A DNA stretch of 64,000 bases from Carposina sasakii. Its lineage: Eukaryota; Arthropoda; Insecta; Lepidoptera; Carposinidae. The notes below the pieces were generated by a model. That model was not told the origin of the DNA and did not search any database. It saw only the letters and a program-made list of their open reading frames with translations. The stretch spans positions 4,411,115-4,475,114 of the forward strand of contig CP053161.1 of NCBI GenBank assembly GCA_014607495.2. Reading direction: 5' to 3'. Within the stretch, counting starts at the first letter, position 1, and each line of letters opens with the position of its first letter. Made by a program: the position numbers and the translations under genes. This document shows positions 53,613 through 64,000 of this stretch, piece after piece.

Positions 53613-54500
53613 CAATTCAATATAGATAGTAAAGATTAGTGTAGTGTCTTGGATCATCTAAATTATTATTACAAAGGTTTCAATGATATACTCGTATGTC
53701 ATAAAATTGACAAAATATACTTTTTTCTTTACCAGCCGAAATAAAATTTATTCATAGCATAATAATATAGAAGGGGATAAAGCCAGCACATACCACATAA
53801 CAATATTCAAAGTTAAATTAAAAAGATTTTGAGGGAAGTTTCACTCCAATTTCCTGAAAGTTGCGAATGTACTCAAGTTCTTTGTCACACAAGATTCTAC
53901 GTTGTTACGGAACTTATGAATAGAGTACTTTCTTTATTTATGTACTAGCTATCTGGTTAGTCAACGGCTTTATCTGTTATTCAATATTACCAAAAAAAAA
54001 AGCAACTATACGGTGTTTTTGTCTTGATTGAGCTATGTACTCCTTCTATGCTGAAATGACGCTTGGTACAATTTCCATATTTCAATATCAAGAATCCAAT
54101 GTTCTATTCTATACAAACCACATTTGGAATAGATAAGCATTTATAAATAAATATATTTTTTAATACAGTTGCTCAAAAAGTGGCGTATTGCAGGGACGTA
54201 TAGCGTTCGGGATGTGCTAGTATATACTCGTGCTTTCTCTTTACCTTTTTCGAACTCGTGCGTTTTCTTTCCCAACTGTCAAAATAATGTCTTTTAAAAA
54301 TAAAAAAACCAACCACGAAATTTTTAACTAAAATTCATAGAAGTTTTATGATTCATGCAAATATTTCTAAAAAGAAGCTACTAATTTGTTTCAATATCAG
54401 ATTTAATGATTTGATTCAATGAGTAAAGTTAGGTTTCATTTTATTTCATCTCATTAAATTTCATTTCATATCCATAAAAAAATTCTACTGATGACTTGGC
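53613..54500. other. AT-rich stretch, nothing seen
   Basis: No supported feature. Confidence 0.3.
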
Positions 54501-55410
54501 TGTATGGGCTTAGATCCTTTTGCCTACCCAGAATGGTTGAAGAAAACAAAAAAAAATCTCTGCTTTATTCCTTTACGGATTTGGCGGGAAAAACTGGAAG
54601 GGTGCAGGTGTAATTTTCTTGTGAAAATCAAAAATTATTTGTAAATGGCTTGCATGTGTCCGTAAAGTGATGTTTTCTGGTAGATAAGTTATATTTTGAT
54701 TACTTGTAATGTGAATCTAGTGCGTGTGCATGGTTTTATATGCAGGTAAGCCGAGTAAAACTTTAGCCGGATTACGATCTCTTCATTGGCGCATGTAAGT
54801 TATTTCTGCAATATTTTTCATTTTGACTAACTTTACACTTGTTCTTGAGGATTTTCCCGACGTTTCCATTATTCATCATCATCATCATCCATTATAAATT
54901 CAGAAATCATTTACTAAAGACAATGGCTGTATGGGCTTAGTTCCCCTTGCCTTTCCTTCGGGATAAACTAAACAAAAAAAAAAAAAATATTCCTTTACGG
55001 ATTCGGCGGGAAAAGCTGGAAGGGTGCAGGTGTAATTTTCTTGTGAAAATCAAAAATTATTTGTAAATGGCTTGCATGTGTCCGTAAAGTGATGTTTTCT
55101 GGTAGATAAGTTATATTTTGATTACTTGTGATGTGAATCTAGTGCGTGTGCATGGTTTTATACGCAGGTAATCCGAATAAAACTTTAGCCGGAATATGAT
55201 CTCTTCATGGGCCCATGTGAGTTGTTTCTGCAATTATTTTTCATTTTGACTAACTTTACACTTGTTCTTGAGGATTTTCCCGACGTTTCCATTCATCGTC
55301 ATCATCATCATCCATCATAAATTCAGAAATCATTTACTAAAGACAATGGCTGTATGGGCTTAGTTCCCCTTGCCTTTCCTACGGGATAAACTAAAAAAAA
55401 AATATTCCTT
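54501..55410. repeat. Tandem repeat of ~425 bp, 2.2 units
   Basis: TGTATGGGCTTAG recurs at 54501, 54928 and 55351. Units share GGCGGGAAAA, GGAAGGGTGCAGGTGTAATT, GGCTTGCATGTGTCCGTAAA, GTGCGTGTGCATGGTTTTAT and GATTTTCCCGACGTTTCCAT with (ATC)n. The first two units are ~93-95% alike by eye; the third is cut short. No coding potential. Confidence 0.9.
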
Positions 55411-55504
55411 TACGGTTGGCGCCATTTGGTTTGTTGTGTTTTTATTATTTTATTAAATTGCTTAATTTTTTCGCAACTGTAATAAAAATAGTTGTTCAGT
55501 ACAC

Positions 55505-55612
55505 GTGCGGAACCGTCATTGCAACTTGTTCCGACTGTCAACCCTCACCTTCGGCTGCGCCTCGGCTCGGGTAGACATTTGTCGGAACTCTGCAATGACA
55601 GGCTTTCCGCAC
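55505..55612. repeat. Inverted repeat around a GC-rich loop
   Basis: GTGCGGAACCGTCATTGCAA and GTTCCGAC pair with GTCGGAAC and TGCAATGAC...TTCCGCAC; the loop has CACCTTCGGCTGCGCC. Imperfect 31-bp arms. Confidence 0.6.
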
Positions 55613-55625
55613 TCGTAATGAAATA

Positions 55626-56045
55626 TACTATTTAATTCGAAATTAATTAAAAACGGCAATTATGTACGTATTATTCAATCTCATCTAATAACAAATTATT
55701 TATCTAATGCGGACGAGACGTTAAAATAAACCAGTTATTTTGAGGAACGGATTAAAACGAAAACGTTACAGACATTCGTTTTTATGGTTTTGTTTATAAG
55801 TGCTGATTCGTAGAAAACGCGATCCGAATAACCGATAACTGGCAGAAATAAAAACTAATGTTCCGAGTTTCTTTGAACGTTTATTGAATATGCTTTGTCA
55901 CCTTTCGAATACATTACGGCTTTTTTCAGAATGGTTTTTGGAAATGTTTCTTTTTATGAAATGAAATATATATTTCTGCATGTAAAGAGGTATTTTTGTT
56001 ATGAATGCAGGTGACTGTATAGATATATAAATAGATATGACTTAC
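55626..56045. other. Single-copy stretch 3' of the candidate microexon
   Basis: No repeat family or further exon recognised. Confidence 0.3.
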
Positions 56046-56089
56046 CACTTTATGTGAAATACCTTTAACAGCATAGACTAAACACGTAC
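56046..56089 (-). CDS. Candidate 44-nt microexon
   Basis: Acceptor TTTGTTTCTCTTTTCAG and donor GTG|GTAAGTC are both close to consensus, 44 nt apart, on the strand of the Mxd exon. Only one frame is open: two bases of a split codon, then TCLVYAVKGISHKV, ending in phase 0. Peptide not recognised. It could be an upstream or alternative Mxd exon, an untranslated exon, or chance. Confidence 0.35.
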
Positions 56090-56321
56090 CTGAAAAGAGA
56101 AACAAATTCATTAGAAATTGCAAAAAAAAAATATAGTTACATACATATTTTTTTTGCTATAACGGGTAACGTTTTGTCAGGAAATAAGGCTAACCGCAGA
56201 CTAGCGACCGGCGATCGCGGTGCGAATCGGACGCAAGTTTCCGTGAAGCCTCACATGTTACTTTGATGATTGGTGGGTTTTTCATTACCACTAAGTAATT
56301 TGTACTCGAGTAATACAATAA

Positions 56322-56428
56322 CATAGGGTGTAACTAGGGGTATGTTAATCGAAATGCTATAAAATAGCTCATTATAGAGAACATATTCACGAAATGTTAG
56401 GTTCGAAATCACATATTTATTTTTCACT
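56322..56428. mobile_element. MITE-B half copy
   Basis: ATAGGGTGTAACTAGGGGTA to TCGAAATCACATATTTATTT, then TAGCTTATCGCCTGA (repeat G). Confidence 0.7.
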
Positions 56429-56439
56429 AGCTTATCGCC

Positions 56440-56670
56440 TGATTTTTGATTGACTTTCACCGATAAAATTGGTGAAATTCTAAAGAGTGATAAGGTCAAG
56501 AGTATTCTAAACCGACGAGCGTGCATGAAGAATATCATGAAAGTAGATGAAGTGAAAGAGGTGTGTCAGGATCGTAGCAAATTAGGATCCGTGATCTCTG
56601 CCTACCCCTAGCTAGCTTCTAGCTACCCCATTTCGGAAACATAGCCGTGTGTTTATATGTATGTATAATC
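56440..56670 (+). pseudogene. Retroelement C-terminal remnant, then repeat G end
   Basis: GGTCAAGAGTATTCTAAACC, GACGAGCGTGCATGAAGAAT, GAAAGTAGATGAAGTGAAAG, GTGTGTCAGGATCGTAGCAA, ATCTCTGCCTACCCCTA. Partly translatable (KEVCQDRSKL). Then CTACCCCATTTCGGAAACAT (repeat G) to 56670. Confidence 0.6.
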
Positions 56671-57236
56671 AGAATAATTACAATACAAAGAGATAGTATA
56701 TCCGTTTATTACATTAAACAGCAGTCAATAAATCGAAGGGCACGCACCAATAACTACGGCTAAAGTCGATTATCGAAGCCCTGAAGTATTGCTAACTGCT
56801 GCTTGCGGTGCGGTTTCATTTCGAGCGGGAGAAGCCGCAAGAACGATCGCACTGATAGTGTGGTGTGGCCCCAGTGTTAGAGGGCACATGCTGCGAGAAA
56901 TTTGCTGGTTATCGATCACTGGGGAGAGTAGAGGAATAAATAGGAGAGTTTGATAATTATTTTTGTTATAATGTTCGTTGTTTTTACGAGTATTACCTTT
57001 TACCTTTAACTTTATAGAAATAATATACTCGTAATCACGTAATGAAAGTGGATGTAAAAGTATTTATTGTATTTTTACATTTACATATAGCAGCTATTAA
57101 GTAATAAAAGTGTTAGTACTTAATACTTCATCATAATTTAACAATAGCCAAGAACCCTAAACCGCTAACAAAGAGCCCATCCAAATAGCCCGTAAATTGG
57201 AATAGCGTATCTTCCGAAACCTCTCGGACGGACCGC

Positions 57237-57264
57237 GGGAAGTTCCCGGCATCCGGGACTTCCC
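57237..57264. promoter_or_regulatory. Paired kappa-B-like sites in a GC-rich palindrome
   Basis: GGGAAGT TCCC (57237-57247) and GGGACTTCCC (57255-57264) form an imperfect inverted pair around GGCATCC. The second fits the Rel/NF-kB consensus. It sits in a GC-rich single-copy patch (57215-57305) in AT-rich DNA. Binding is inference. Confidence 0.25.
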
Positions 57265-57492
57265 CGACTATAAGAGATCCATTGTGCGGCCGCTTTGTAT
57301 CGCTACGATGAAATTAACAAGACTATTGGTTTATACGCTTACGTAATGTAAAAGGGGATTATCTACAAATGGTGTTAGCCCCTCCGCAGTCCACTCACCC
57401 TCGAATCGATGACTCATGATTACAATCACAAAAAACTATAGTCGCGATGGTGGTGATTAGTAGATTAAGTTGTGTGCCGAATAATAATAATA

Positions 57493-58147
57493 AATATTCA
57501 CAGACTTCACAACGCATTAACCCATTAGTCCCACATTAAGATCCCTAAGGTCTTGTGTCGTGGGTAAACTAAACAACGGTATACAGGGTGTGGGTGACAG
57601 CCAGGCAAATACTGAAATGCTGAACAAGTACCATTGTGATGAGTTGTACGACATTGTTATTACTCGCAGAAAATGTATTTTTTGAGTAATCATTGCTCTC
57701 CGCGCCAATTGTATCGGCGATCTTGTGACTAATTAAATGGGCTTATTGGTTATCGTGTGACAAATTGCTGTTTTTGAATCAGTTTTACTCTCCATTAGGG
57801 TTGATCAGGTTTTTATTTATTTATTTAATCTTTTGGTATTTTTTTATTTTCAAATCATTATCTAAGGCCTAATTAAACGAACCAAACTATTTTTTCCTGA
57901 AAATATGATTTTTTTTGGAAAATTTTGGAATTTTCCTGCGAAAATTTTCAGTGTTTCATCATGGTCTGAAGTCACAGTATCAATATTTGCCTGGCTGTCA
58001 CAAACACCCTGTGTAAATACATCCATGACTCGGAAACAAACATCGATATTCATTCATAATATTAATGTTTGCACCTACCGGGATTCGAACCCAAGACCTA
58101 CGGCGTCCCAGGCAGGGTCATTACCAACTACACCAGTCGGCCGTCAA
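57493..58147 (-). mobile_element. SINE-E copy 5, split by MITE-F
   Basis: Tail part 57493-57583 (ATTAAGATCCCTAAGGTCTT, ACAACGGTATA) and head part 58012-58147 (TGTTTGCACCTACCGGGATT, GCGTCCCAGGCAGGGTCATT, CACCAGTCGGCCGTC) flank the insert. Plus frame 57905-58216 is a shadow. Confidence 0.92.
57584..58011. mobile_element. MITE-F copy 1 (428 bp) at a TA target
   Basis: CAGGGTGTGGGTGACAGCCA to GGCTGTCACAAACACCCTG, a terminal inverted repeat of ~20 bp. Interior AAATACTGAAATGCTGAACA, TTATTACTCGCAG and GGAAAATTTTGGAATTTTCC. Non-coding. Confidence 0.93.
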
Positions 58148-58499
58148 AAACAATATTCTATTCCATTAAGGGACTTAGTCGTAAATGACCTCGGCCTTAC
58201 TTATATTATAATATGACTTATATTATAATTATGTATTACGTAATTAATAATATAAAATAAATCATAGTAGGTATGTACAGTAAACAAAGTTTTACGTAAC
58301 TTACACGAGAGTAGAAACGAGTCATTGCTTTTAAACTATAATCAGCAGTATAACTTTGATAATAAAGCCAAAAACAACTTGGAAAATGTAACATAAAATA
58401 TTTCTCACCATGAAGTAAGTAGATAGAGGAGCTACGACAGTGCGAATACGGAGTCTTTCGACGGCCAATGTAGTACATCTACAATAGCTTAGATAAATA
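58148..58499. other. AT-rich stretch, nothing seen
   Basis: The minus frame 58236-58478 has no recognised motif. Confidence 0.3.
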
Positions 58500-60690
58500 C
58501 AAGGTGTAATATAAGGGCTATTTTAAGCGAAATGGATATAATTCCTAAGCTACTTAGGAATGTTCAAGAAAAAAACATGGCTCTTGGAAAACTGTCACTC
58601 TGTCATGTTTAGCTGAATTTGTATTATATAAAGCCAGAAGTTTGTTATTATAATTTATTGTATTGCATTGTATTTTATTTGTATAGATTTAAATGTATTC
58701 TTATTAGTGATTTGAGATCTAAAGTATTAATGATATGTGTATTTGTTAATATTGGAAATAAATTAAGTATTATATTTTAAAAAAATGTTTATTTATTTAT
58801 TCACACAATGATAGTTACGTCAAGACGTCTTCAAGACAGGCTATATTTTCTATAAACAATTTGCTATTAGCACACTTCTACCCTGAATTTGCTCCATGAT
58901 TTTAACACAAGACTCTAATTTGGCGTAGTGTCTACTAAAAAGGAGATAAATCTTGAAAAGTTGCGGCATTCATCAGGCGAGCTGGCAATGAACGATAACT
59001 AACTCTCCAACTATAATTGTACGGCTATCGTGACTCTCGTAGGATGGAAACACTGTGTCGGTCGTTCTGAAAGTACAAATTTACCACTAATGCTATATCA
59101 ACGTGATAACAACAATAGATTAAGTTCCCGCTCATAAACTTCCTATGGTTAAGGTACTTAAGTCAATCTTTTGTAAAGTGTTTTGGCCACAGAATCACTC
59201 ATTACATGACGAGAATGAATAAGTTAAATGGTATAATACTTTTTAGTCACTTGCTCTTTGTATTTGTATCCAGAAATTAGAGTAAAGTACAGAAATTAGT
59301 GCAGTGAACTGAAGAACAGTATTTTCAAATGTACTGATATACTTTCCATTTTCTTGTTTGATGAGACAAGGGTCTCAACTCGCTGGTAATAAGTTAAGGA
59401 GGAATCAGTTACTTAAGTCACGTCACAAACATATGTTCCAAGCCTTACCTTAATAAAGTATATTCAGTGACAAGTAGTAGTTTCAGACTTCTGTCGTGTT
59501 TCTTCAACGACCCTTTATTCTAGTACCTGAGTTGTGAAAACTTGCAAAATATAAGTAGTACGTTTGTTAAAAGTTTATCGTGTTTTGGATTAAAACTTGT
59601 ACTTTTACAAAATAACGAGCCAAATTGCGAAAAATCAACAACAGAATGACACAATACAGATATTTTCCATCACAATCAATTTAACCTTTGAGACACAAGT
59701 ACAGTAACACACATTCAAGAAATATACATAAGTGCTACTACATAAATTAAAGACATGATACTTTTAATTATTCACCTCGGAAAAATATTTTCAATTTATC
59801 GTCACGCATTTTCCAGTCCTTTTACTAAAACTGTTTAATGAAAACACAACAGCTGTTCTAATTAACGAGTTCCCACAAAACGCCCACACTGAGACCCCAC
59901 CATACGCTTATGACAGTTATACGCACACAAATATATAAAGAACTAAAAAGCGTTTTCCAATTCTACAGTTAGACAAATTCACTTATCAAAAACCTTATAT
60001 TCTTAACGTAAGGCCTATAATATACCTTTATGGGTACGAGTATACCGATGTTTTGTTTATAAAAGAACTCAATCTACGTTTACCCTAATTATAGAGAAGC
60101 TACGTAAAATCGCAGCAATTATGTCATTATTACGCTCGTTAAATATTCCCTCAGCGGTGATAGGACACGTCAAGCCATTATAAAAAAAAACATGGCTAAT
60201 CCGAAATGGAGGTAATGCCATGCTGCGTCTATGAAAACTATTTGAATGTTGACTATTGTTGACTCTTTATTTTGAGATTTCAATTAATAGAAGGTGTAGT
60301 ATACTTGTCTGTTTGAGCTATATTACCTTTGTCTATTTTGCCTTGTAGATTTAAAAAGTAAGTGTAGTCGGCCATTTTCCTCTCTCTATTGTTGTGTTAA
60401 CACGTCCAGAGTTTTAAATAAAAATAAATAAGTAAAAGTTGTAAATATCTTTTATTTACAAAGAAATAATAATACAGAAGGTTTCCAATTTTATACACTA
60501 GAAGGTCTCGGTCTCGTATGATTTAGATCATAAGTCATATGCATATTTAAAAGACAATGCAATCTTCTAAATATCCTAGTAACGGCGACTAACAGCTGCG
60601 TAGGGAGATTTCGTGATGAGTACGGACGATGTAATCATATAGGGATATAATATATAGGTAGGTACCTACGGACACGCTAATTAATATTTT
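58500..60690. other. 2.2-kb AT-rich stretch
   Basis: A decayed MITE-B tip lies at 58500-58562 (AAGGTGTAATATAAGGGC). A minus-strand donor AAG|GTAAGG (exon side from ~59458) with a fair acceptor near 59530 bounds ~78 nt with stops in all frames. Otherwise nothing was recognised. Confidence 0.3.
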
Positions 60691-60879
60691 ATATGTTTAT
60701 ATATAATTCTTCAGTTCGTGTGTTTGTAATTGAACTCCTTCTAAACGGCTGGACCGATTTTGATTATATGTTTTGTGTGTTAGTTCAAGTGGGTTCGAGA
60801 ATGGTTTGGATTCACAATTCGGTCAACTAGAACAAGTTTTTCTGCAGTCCACGCGGACGGAGTCACGGGCGTCCACTAG
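60690..60879 (+). mobile_element. Helitron, third subtype
   Basis: TTCTTCAGTTCGTGTGTTTG, CTTCTAAACGGCTGGACCGA, GGTTCGAGAATGGTTTGGAT, then GTCCACGCGGACGGAGTCAC and GGGCGTCCACTAG before T. Confidence 0.8.
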
Positions 60880-61257
60880 TTTATTATAAAAAGATGTTTT
60901 AGTTAATAAGTAGAGTTGTTTACATAAGGTTTCAGGTACATTAAAATTTCTATACGTAGTTATAATAATAAATAATTAATTTAATATTAATACCGATGTT
61001 ATCAATAATACCTGCCGAGGAGAATTCACAGAATTGCGTATTAACATCAAAAGGTTGGTATAATTAATGTATTAATTGAATTCATACAAATACCTATCTG
61101 AAGGATAATTTGATAAATATTATTAATTTTCATATTGATAACATTCCTATTATACTATTGTTTGTTCATAACTAGTGTCGCTTGATGAGAGGAATTAGTA
61201 TTTAAGACACAGAAAATTTCATTAAAATCGGTCTAGTCGCCGTCCAGTTTTATTGAC
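60880..61257. other. AT-rich stretch, nothing seen
   Basis: Faint Helitron-like words (TTCATTAAAATCGGTCTAGT) near 61220. Confidence 0.3.
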
Positions 61258-61550
61258 AACGAAGGGTACGTACTCTATACATGAAATAAAGTAAGTTTAT
61301 GCAAACTGGGAAAAAAAATTTTTTTTTTGAAAATTTTTTTTTATTCCTTGATCAAATTTATAGTGTCTAGTGTTTAGTTAGTTTTTTTTATAGACAGATA
61401 TTAATTATTTTTCGTGAAAAAATCCTGCTACGCGCGTCTATGTGCATTTATGCAGAAAAACAATTTACTGCAGGACACTTCCCAGGTATGCTTCCATGGA
61501 GAAAAATGATCGTGATGATGAGGAGATCCGTAGTTTTCGGGAACGTTGAC
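61258..61550. mobile_element. MITE-A copy 10, both tips lost
   Basis: AACGAAGGGTACGTACTCTA to TTTTCGGGAACGTTGAC, with internal losses near 61460. Confidence 0.8.
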
Positions 61551-61559
61551 AGTATACAC

Positions 61560-61680
61560 ACAACATAATTTCCTCAAATGGGGTAGCCACGGGTAGCCAC
61601 AACTGCAGGGTCATAAAGAAAATCTAAAGTCAGGTTAAGCATAGCGGGGAGAGATGTAAATGCCAGTGTCAAGTGTTGGC
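61560..61680. repeat. Repeat G fragment
   Basis: TCAAATGGGGTAGCCACGGG, CAACTGCAGGGTCATAAAGA, TTAAGCATAGCGGGGAGAGA. Confidence 0.6.
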
Positions 61681-61726
61681 TAAAATGTCATAGGGTGTTA
61701 CATTTTTAGAAACACAACCTTTTATA

Positions 61727-62087
61727 CAGGATGATTTTTGGTCGTCAACGTTCCTGAAAACTACGGAACCTCCTCATCATCACGATCATTTTTCTCCATG
61801 GAAGCATACCTGGGAAGTGTCTGGTTTCCAAAATATTATGGTCCAAAGTTGAGTAAGTAGACTGCGTTTTTCTGCATAAATGGACATTGACGCGTGTAGC
61901 AAGATTTTTTCACGAGAAATGATTAATGTATGTCTATGAAAAAACTAGCATAAACACTGGACACTATAAATTTCGCCAGATCAAGTACTTAATTTTTTTT
62001 CCCAGTATTTTTATTGGCATAAACTTACTTTATTTGATGTATAGAGTACGTACCCTTCGTTAAGGGTGACAACGAAAAAACACCCTG
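61727..62087. mobile_element. MITE-A copy 11, complete
   Basis: CAGGATGATTTTTGGTCGTC to GAAAAAACACCCTG; TATA separates it from MITE-F at 62092. Confidence 0.92.
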
Positions 62088-62252
62088 TATACAGGGTGCG
62101 GGTAAAGCAAATACTGAAATGCTGAACAAGTAGCATTGTGTTGAGTTATACGACAGTGTTATTACTCGCAGGAAATGTATTTGATCATCATTAATCTTTG
62201 CTCTCCGCGCCATTTGTATCGGGCGATCCTGTGAGTAATTAAATGGTCTTAT

Positions 62253-62539
62253 ATCTGTAAAAAGTTTTATATCTGTAAAGACACTTTATAAATGTATGTT
62301 TGATCGGTCATGTGGTGCCTGTTTGTGTTAGACGGTGACTGTATTTAATTGTATTTTATTTATTCGTGGATTTGACATTGATATTAATTTTATTATTGTA
62401 CTGTGTGAACTAAAATGTCACTTAATTTAAATTTGCGTGCCATATGTTTATGGCTGTATAGGATGTTTCCTGTTAACTATTTGACACCTTTTCTGTACCC
62501 TATACAAGAGCAAATAAACATATTCTATTCTATTCTATT
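62253..62539 (+). mobile_element. LINE-like 3' end inserted in MITE-F
   Basis: TCTTAT repeats at both borders. It ends GCAAATAAACATATTCTATT with a (TATTC)n tail, a usual LINE 3' end. No coding part remains; 5'-truncated. Confidence 0.75.
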
Positions 62540-62610
62540 CTTATTGGTTATTGTGTGAAACATTGCTGTTTTTTGGATCACTTGCGACTCTCCATTAGGG
62601 TTGTTAACCA

Positions 62611-62808
62611 CCATCATCAAGATCGCAGGGGCGCGGGGGACGGAGTGCAACCGGGCCCTCACCGAACACTACTGAGCACTCACCGTTCGTCAGACACAGT
62701 TGGCGGATAGCCATTTTTTACTATTGTAAATCCTAGTTTAAAATAATATACAACCTTAAATCTATCAGCGGCCTACTTCATTCCACATCCACAATCAGCT
62801 CAATAAAG
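62611..62808 (+). mobile_element. Unclassified ~200-bp retroelement inserted in MITE-F
   Basis: GGTTG occurs at both borders. A GC-rich start (CAGGGGCGCGGGGGACGG) and an AATAAA end suggest a truncated polyadenylated retroelement. Family not recognised. Confidence 0.55.
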
Positions 62809-63234
62809 GTTGATCAGTTATTTGAACTTTTTTGAGGGCAACTTCAAATTTTTTAAAAATCATCTTTTGGTTAAAATTTTATTTCTAATTCATTATCTAT
62901 GACCTAAATAAATAAACTAAGCTATTTTTTCCTGAAAATATGAAAAAAAAGTCGGAAAATTTTGGAATTTTCCTGCGAAAATTTTCTGTATTTTCCACCT
63001 CAGAATCATGGCTTGAAGTCATTCTTCGGTATCAATATTTGCCTAGCTGTCACAAACACCCTGTATAGGTATATGTAGATTCCAAATACTCTCGATATTT
63101 CTGGCTAGAATGGCACAAGATGATACTAAAGCGGCCCACGCTAGAGCCTGCCGTTTATTATCTATATCGTTGGTGAAGGTCGGTTAATGTAATAGTTCTA
63201 GTTTGGGCGGGCTTTAAACGAGATGTTCATTGAA

Positions 63235-63420
63235 AGATAAGCCAATAGCTACTTTAAAAAATTCTTATTCTAATTCTAATGCTTTATTGTACACAGTAAA
63301 GTTTTCACAAATAAAGTTTATGACAAAGAAAATGTACAAAGGCACGCTTATCTCTAAAAGAGATTTCTTCCAGCAAACCAACCGTGAAAGAGAAATTAAC
63401 ATAAGAGGTAGGTATATTAT
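63235..63420 (-). mobile_element. CR1-like LINE 3' UTR fragment
   Basis: TTCTAATGCTTTATTGTACA, GGCACGCTTATCTCTAAAAG, AGATTTCTTCCAGCAAACCA; same 3' region as 19500-19600. Plus frame 63230-63559 is a shadow. Confidence 0.6.
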
Positions 63421-64000
63421 AAATTATAAAGTTTTTTTATTTTTTTTTTGTTTTTGGGCAAATATTGTACGTAAGGCTGAACGTTGTAGGTACCTATACT
63501 TATTATTGGAATATATTTTGCGTTTTTTTTACCCTTATTATTATTTTTTTATTTACTAGAGTTTTCTCAGGTACTGGATTGTACTTTATGTAAAAGTTAT
63601 TCAAATTAAAATTCATGTTGCACCTTATGTAATACATAGTTATGCTACCTGTATCTCTACAACTAGGGTTAACTGATTTAAAAAAATCTGTATATACTCG
63701 TACCCTTAAGTTTTTTTTTTTCTTTTTTCTTTTTTTTTTCACACACTACACAACACATCCCCTTCCCCTTGCCATATATTTTTTAGTGCAAGAGACTATT
63801 AATTGTCCATCTATCAACGCTTTCCTCACAATTCTACCTATAGCATTAAATATTCACTGGTTCTTTAGCGATACGAAATTACTAGCTAGCTCGTATCATG
63901 TCTCGCGTTGGACCTAGAATTTACATGTCTAGAACTAAGCTAGGCTTTTAGGCTTTCCCTGTCGCTGGAAGGTTGGTAATTTACATTTCATAATGTTCCA
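63421..64000. other. T-rich stretch to window end
   Basis: Poly-T and TTTTTCTTTTTT runs near 63708-63740, then a 20-bp SINE-E scrap (CACACACTACACAACACAT). Frames here are low-complexity. Confidence 0.35.

Larger units (their letters stand above)
62092..63063. mobile_element. MITE-F copy 2 carrying two nested insertions
   Basis: CAGGGTGCGGGTAAAGCAAA to TAGCTGTCACAAACACCCTG. Alignment with copy 1 shows two insertions, so 972 bp instead of 428. Minus frame 62025-62213 is a shadow. Confidence 0.92.

Noticed and set aside
59458..59535. Minus-strand ~78-nt exon
   Set aside because: Stops in all frames; at best a non-coding exon, with a mediocre acceptor.
1..64000. CRISPR array, prophage, operon or defence island
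   Set aside because: All sequence traits are of an insect nuclear genome; no direct-repeat/spacer array or bacterial gene is present.

Overview
The window looks like intronic and intergenic DNA from a moth or butterfly (Lepidoptera). It is AT-rich and built mostly of short, old, often nested mobile-element pieces: Lep1-type Helitrons with the 3' end CTAG, 5'-truncated RTE LINEs ending in (GAT)n, tRNA-derived SINEs, many MITEs, hAT and PIF/Harbinger derivatives, and CR1/Jockey-like LINE ends. No RNA gene, CRISPR array or operon is present, and almost all open frames under 120 codons are shadows of repeats.

One host exon is clear. Positions 9418-9532 on the minus strand hold a 115-nt exon with good splice sites that encodes helix-loop-helix residues of a Mad/Mxd/Mxi1-type bHLH-zipper repressor, the Myc antagonist (Drosophila Mnt is the fly counterpart). 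I searched for the neighbouring basic-region and zipper exons and did not find them, so most of the window is probably a very large intron upstream of that exon. Two weaker minus-strand exon candidates lie further 5' in gene orientation: a 44-nt microexon (56046-56089) and a 90-nt ATG-to-donor segment (51809-51898).

Layout. 0-3.3 kb: MITE-A and Helitron copies. 3.3-6.1 kb: RTE end, repeat G, a 24-bp hairpin, palindromic MITE-R, SINE-E. 6.1-9.1 kb: mostly single-copy DNA plus SINE-I. 9.1-10.7 kb: the Mxd exon between MITE-B and a young RTE insertion. 10.7-21.5 kb: mixed repeats, a local duplication at 16.2/17.2 kb and a CR1-like LINE end. 21.5-30 kb: mixed repeats with a near-perfect 272-bp palindrome at 26.4 kb. 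30-44 kb: hAT MITE, MITE-K, SINEs and RTE-tailed elements. 44.2-46 kb: a palindrome hit by both a Harbinger element and a hAT MITE. 46.4-49.9 kb: LINE remnants, a minisatellite and a back-to-back MITE array. 50-57 kb: candidate exons and a 425-bp tandem repeat. 57.5-63.1 kb: MITE-F inside a SINE, and a second MITE-F carrying two retroelement insertions.

The interest lies in the host exon and in the insertion history. Several insertions keep intact target-site duplications or a readable empty site, so relative ages can be ordered from sequence alone. I see no evidence for a novel multi-gene system. Family names (MITE-A, repeat G and so on) are local labels. Copy numbers and boundaries were read by eye.
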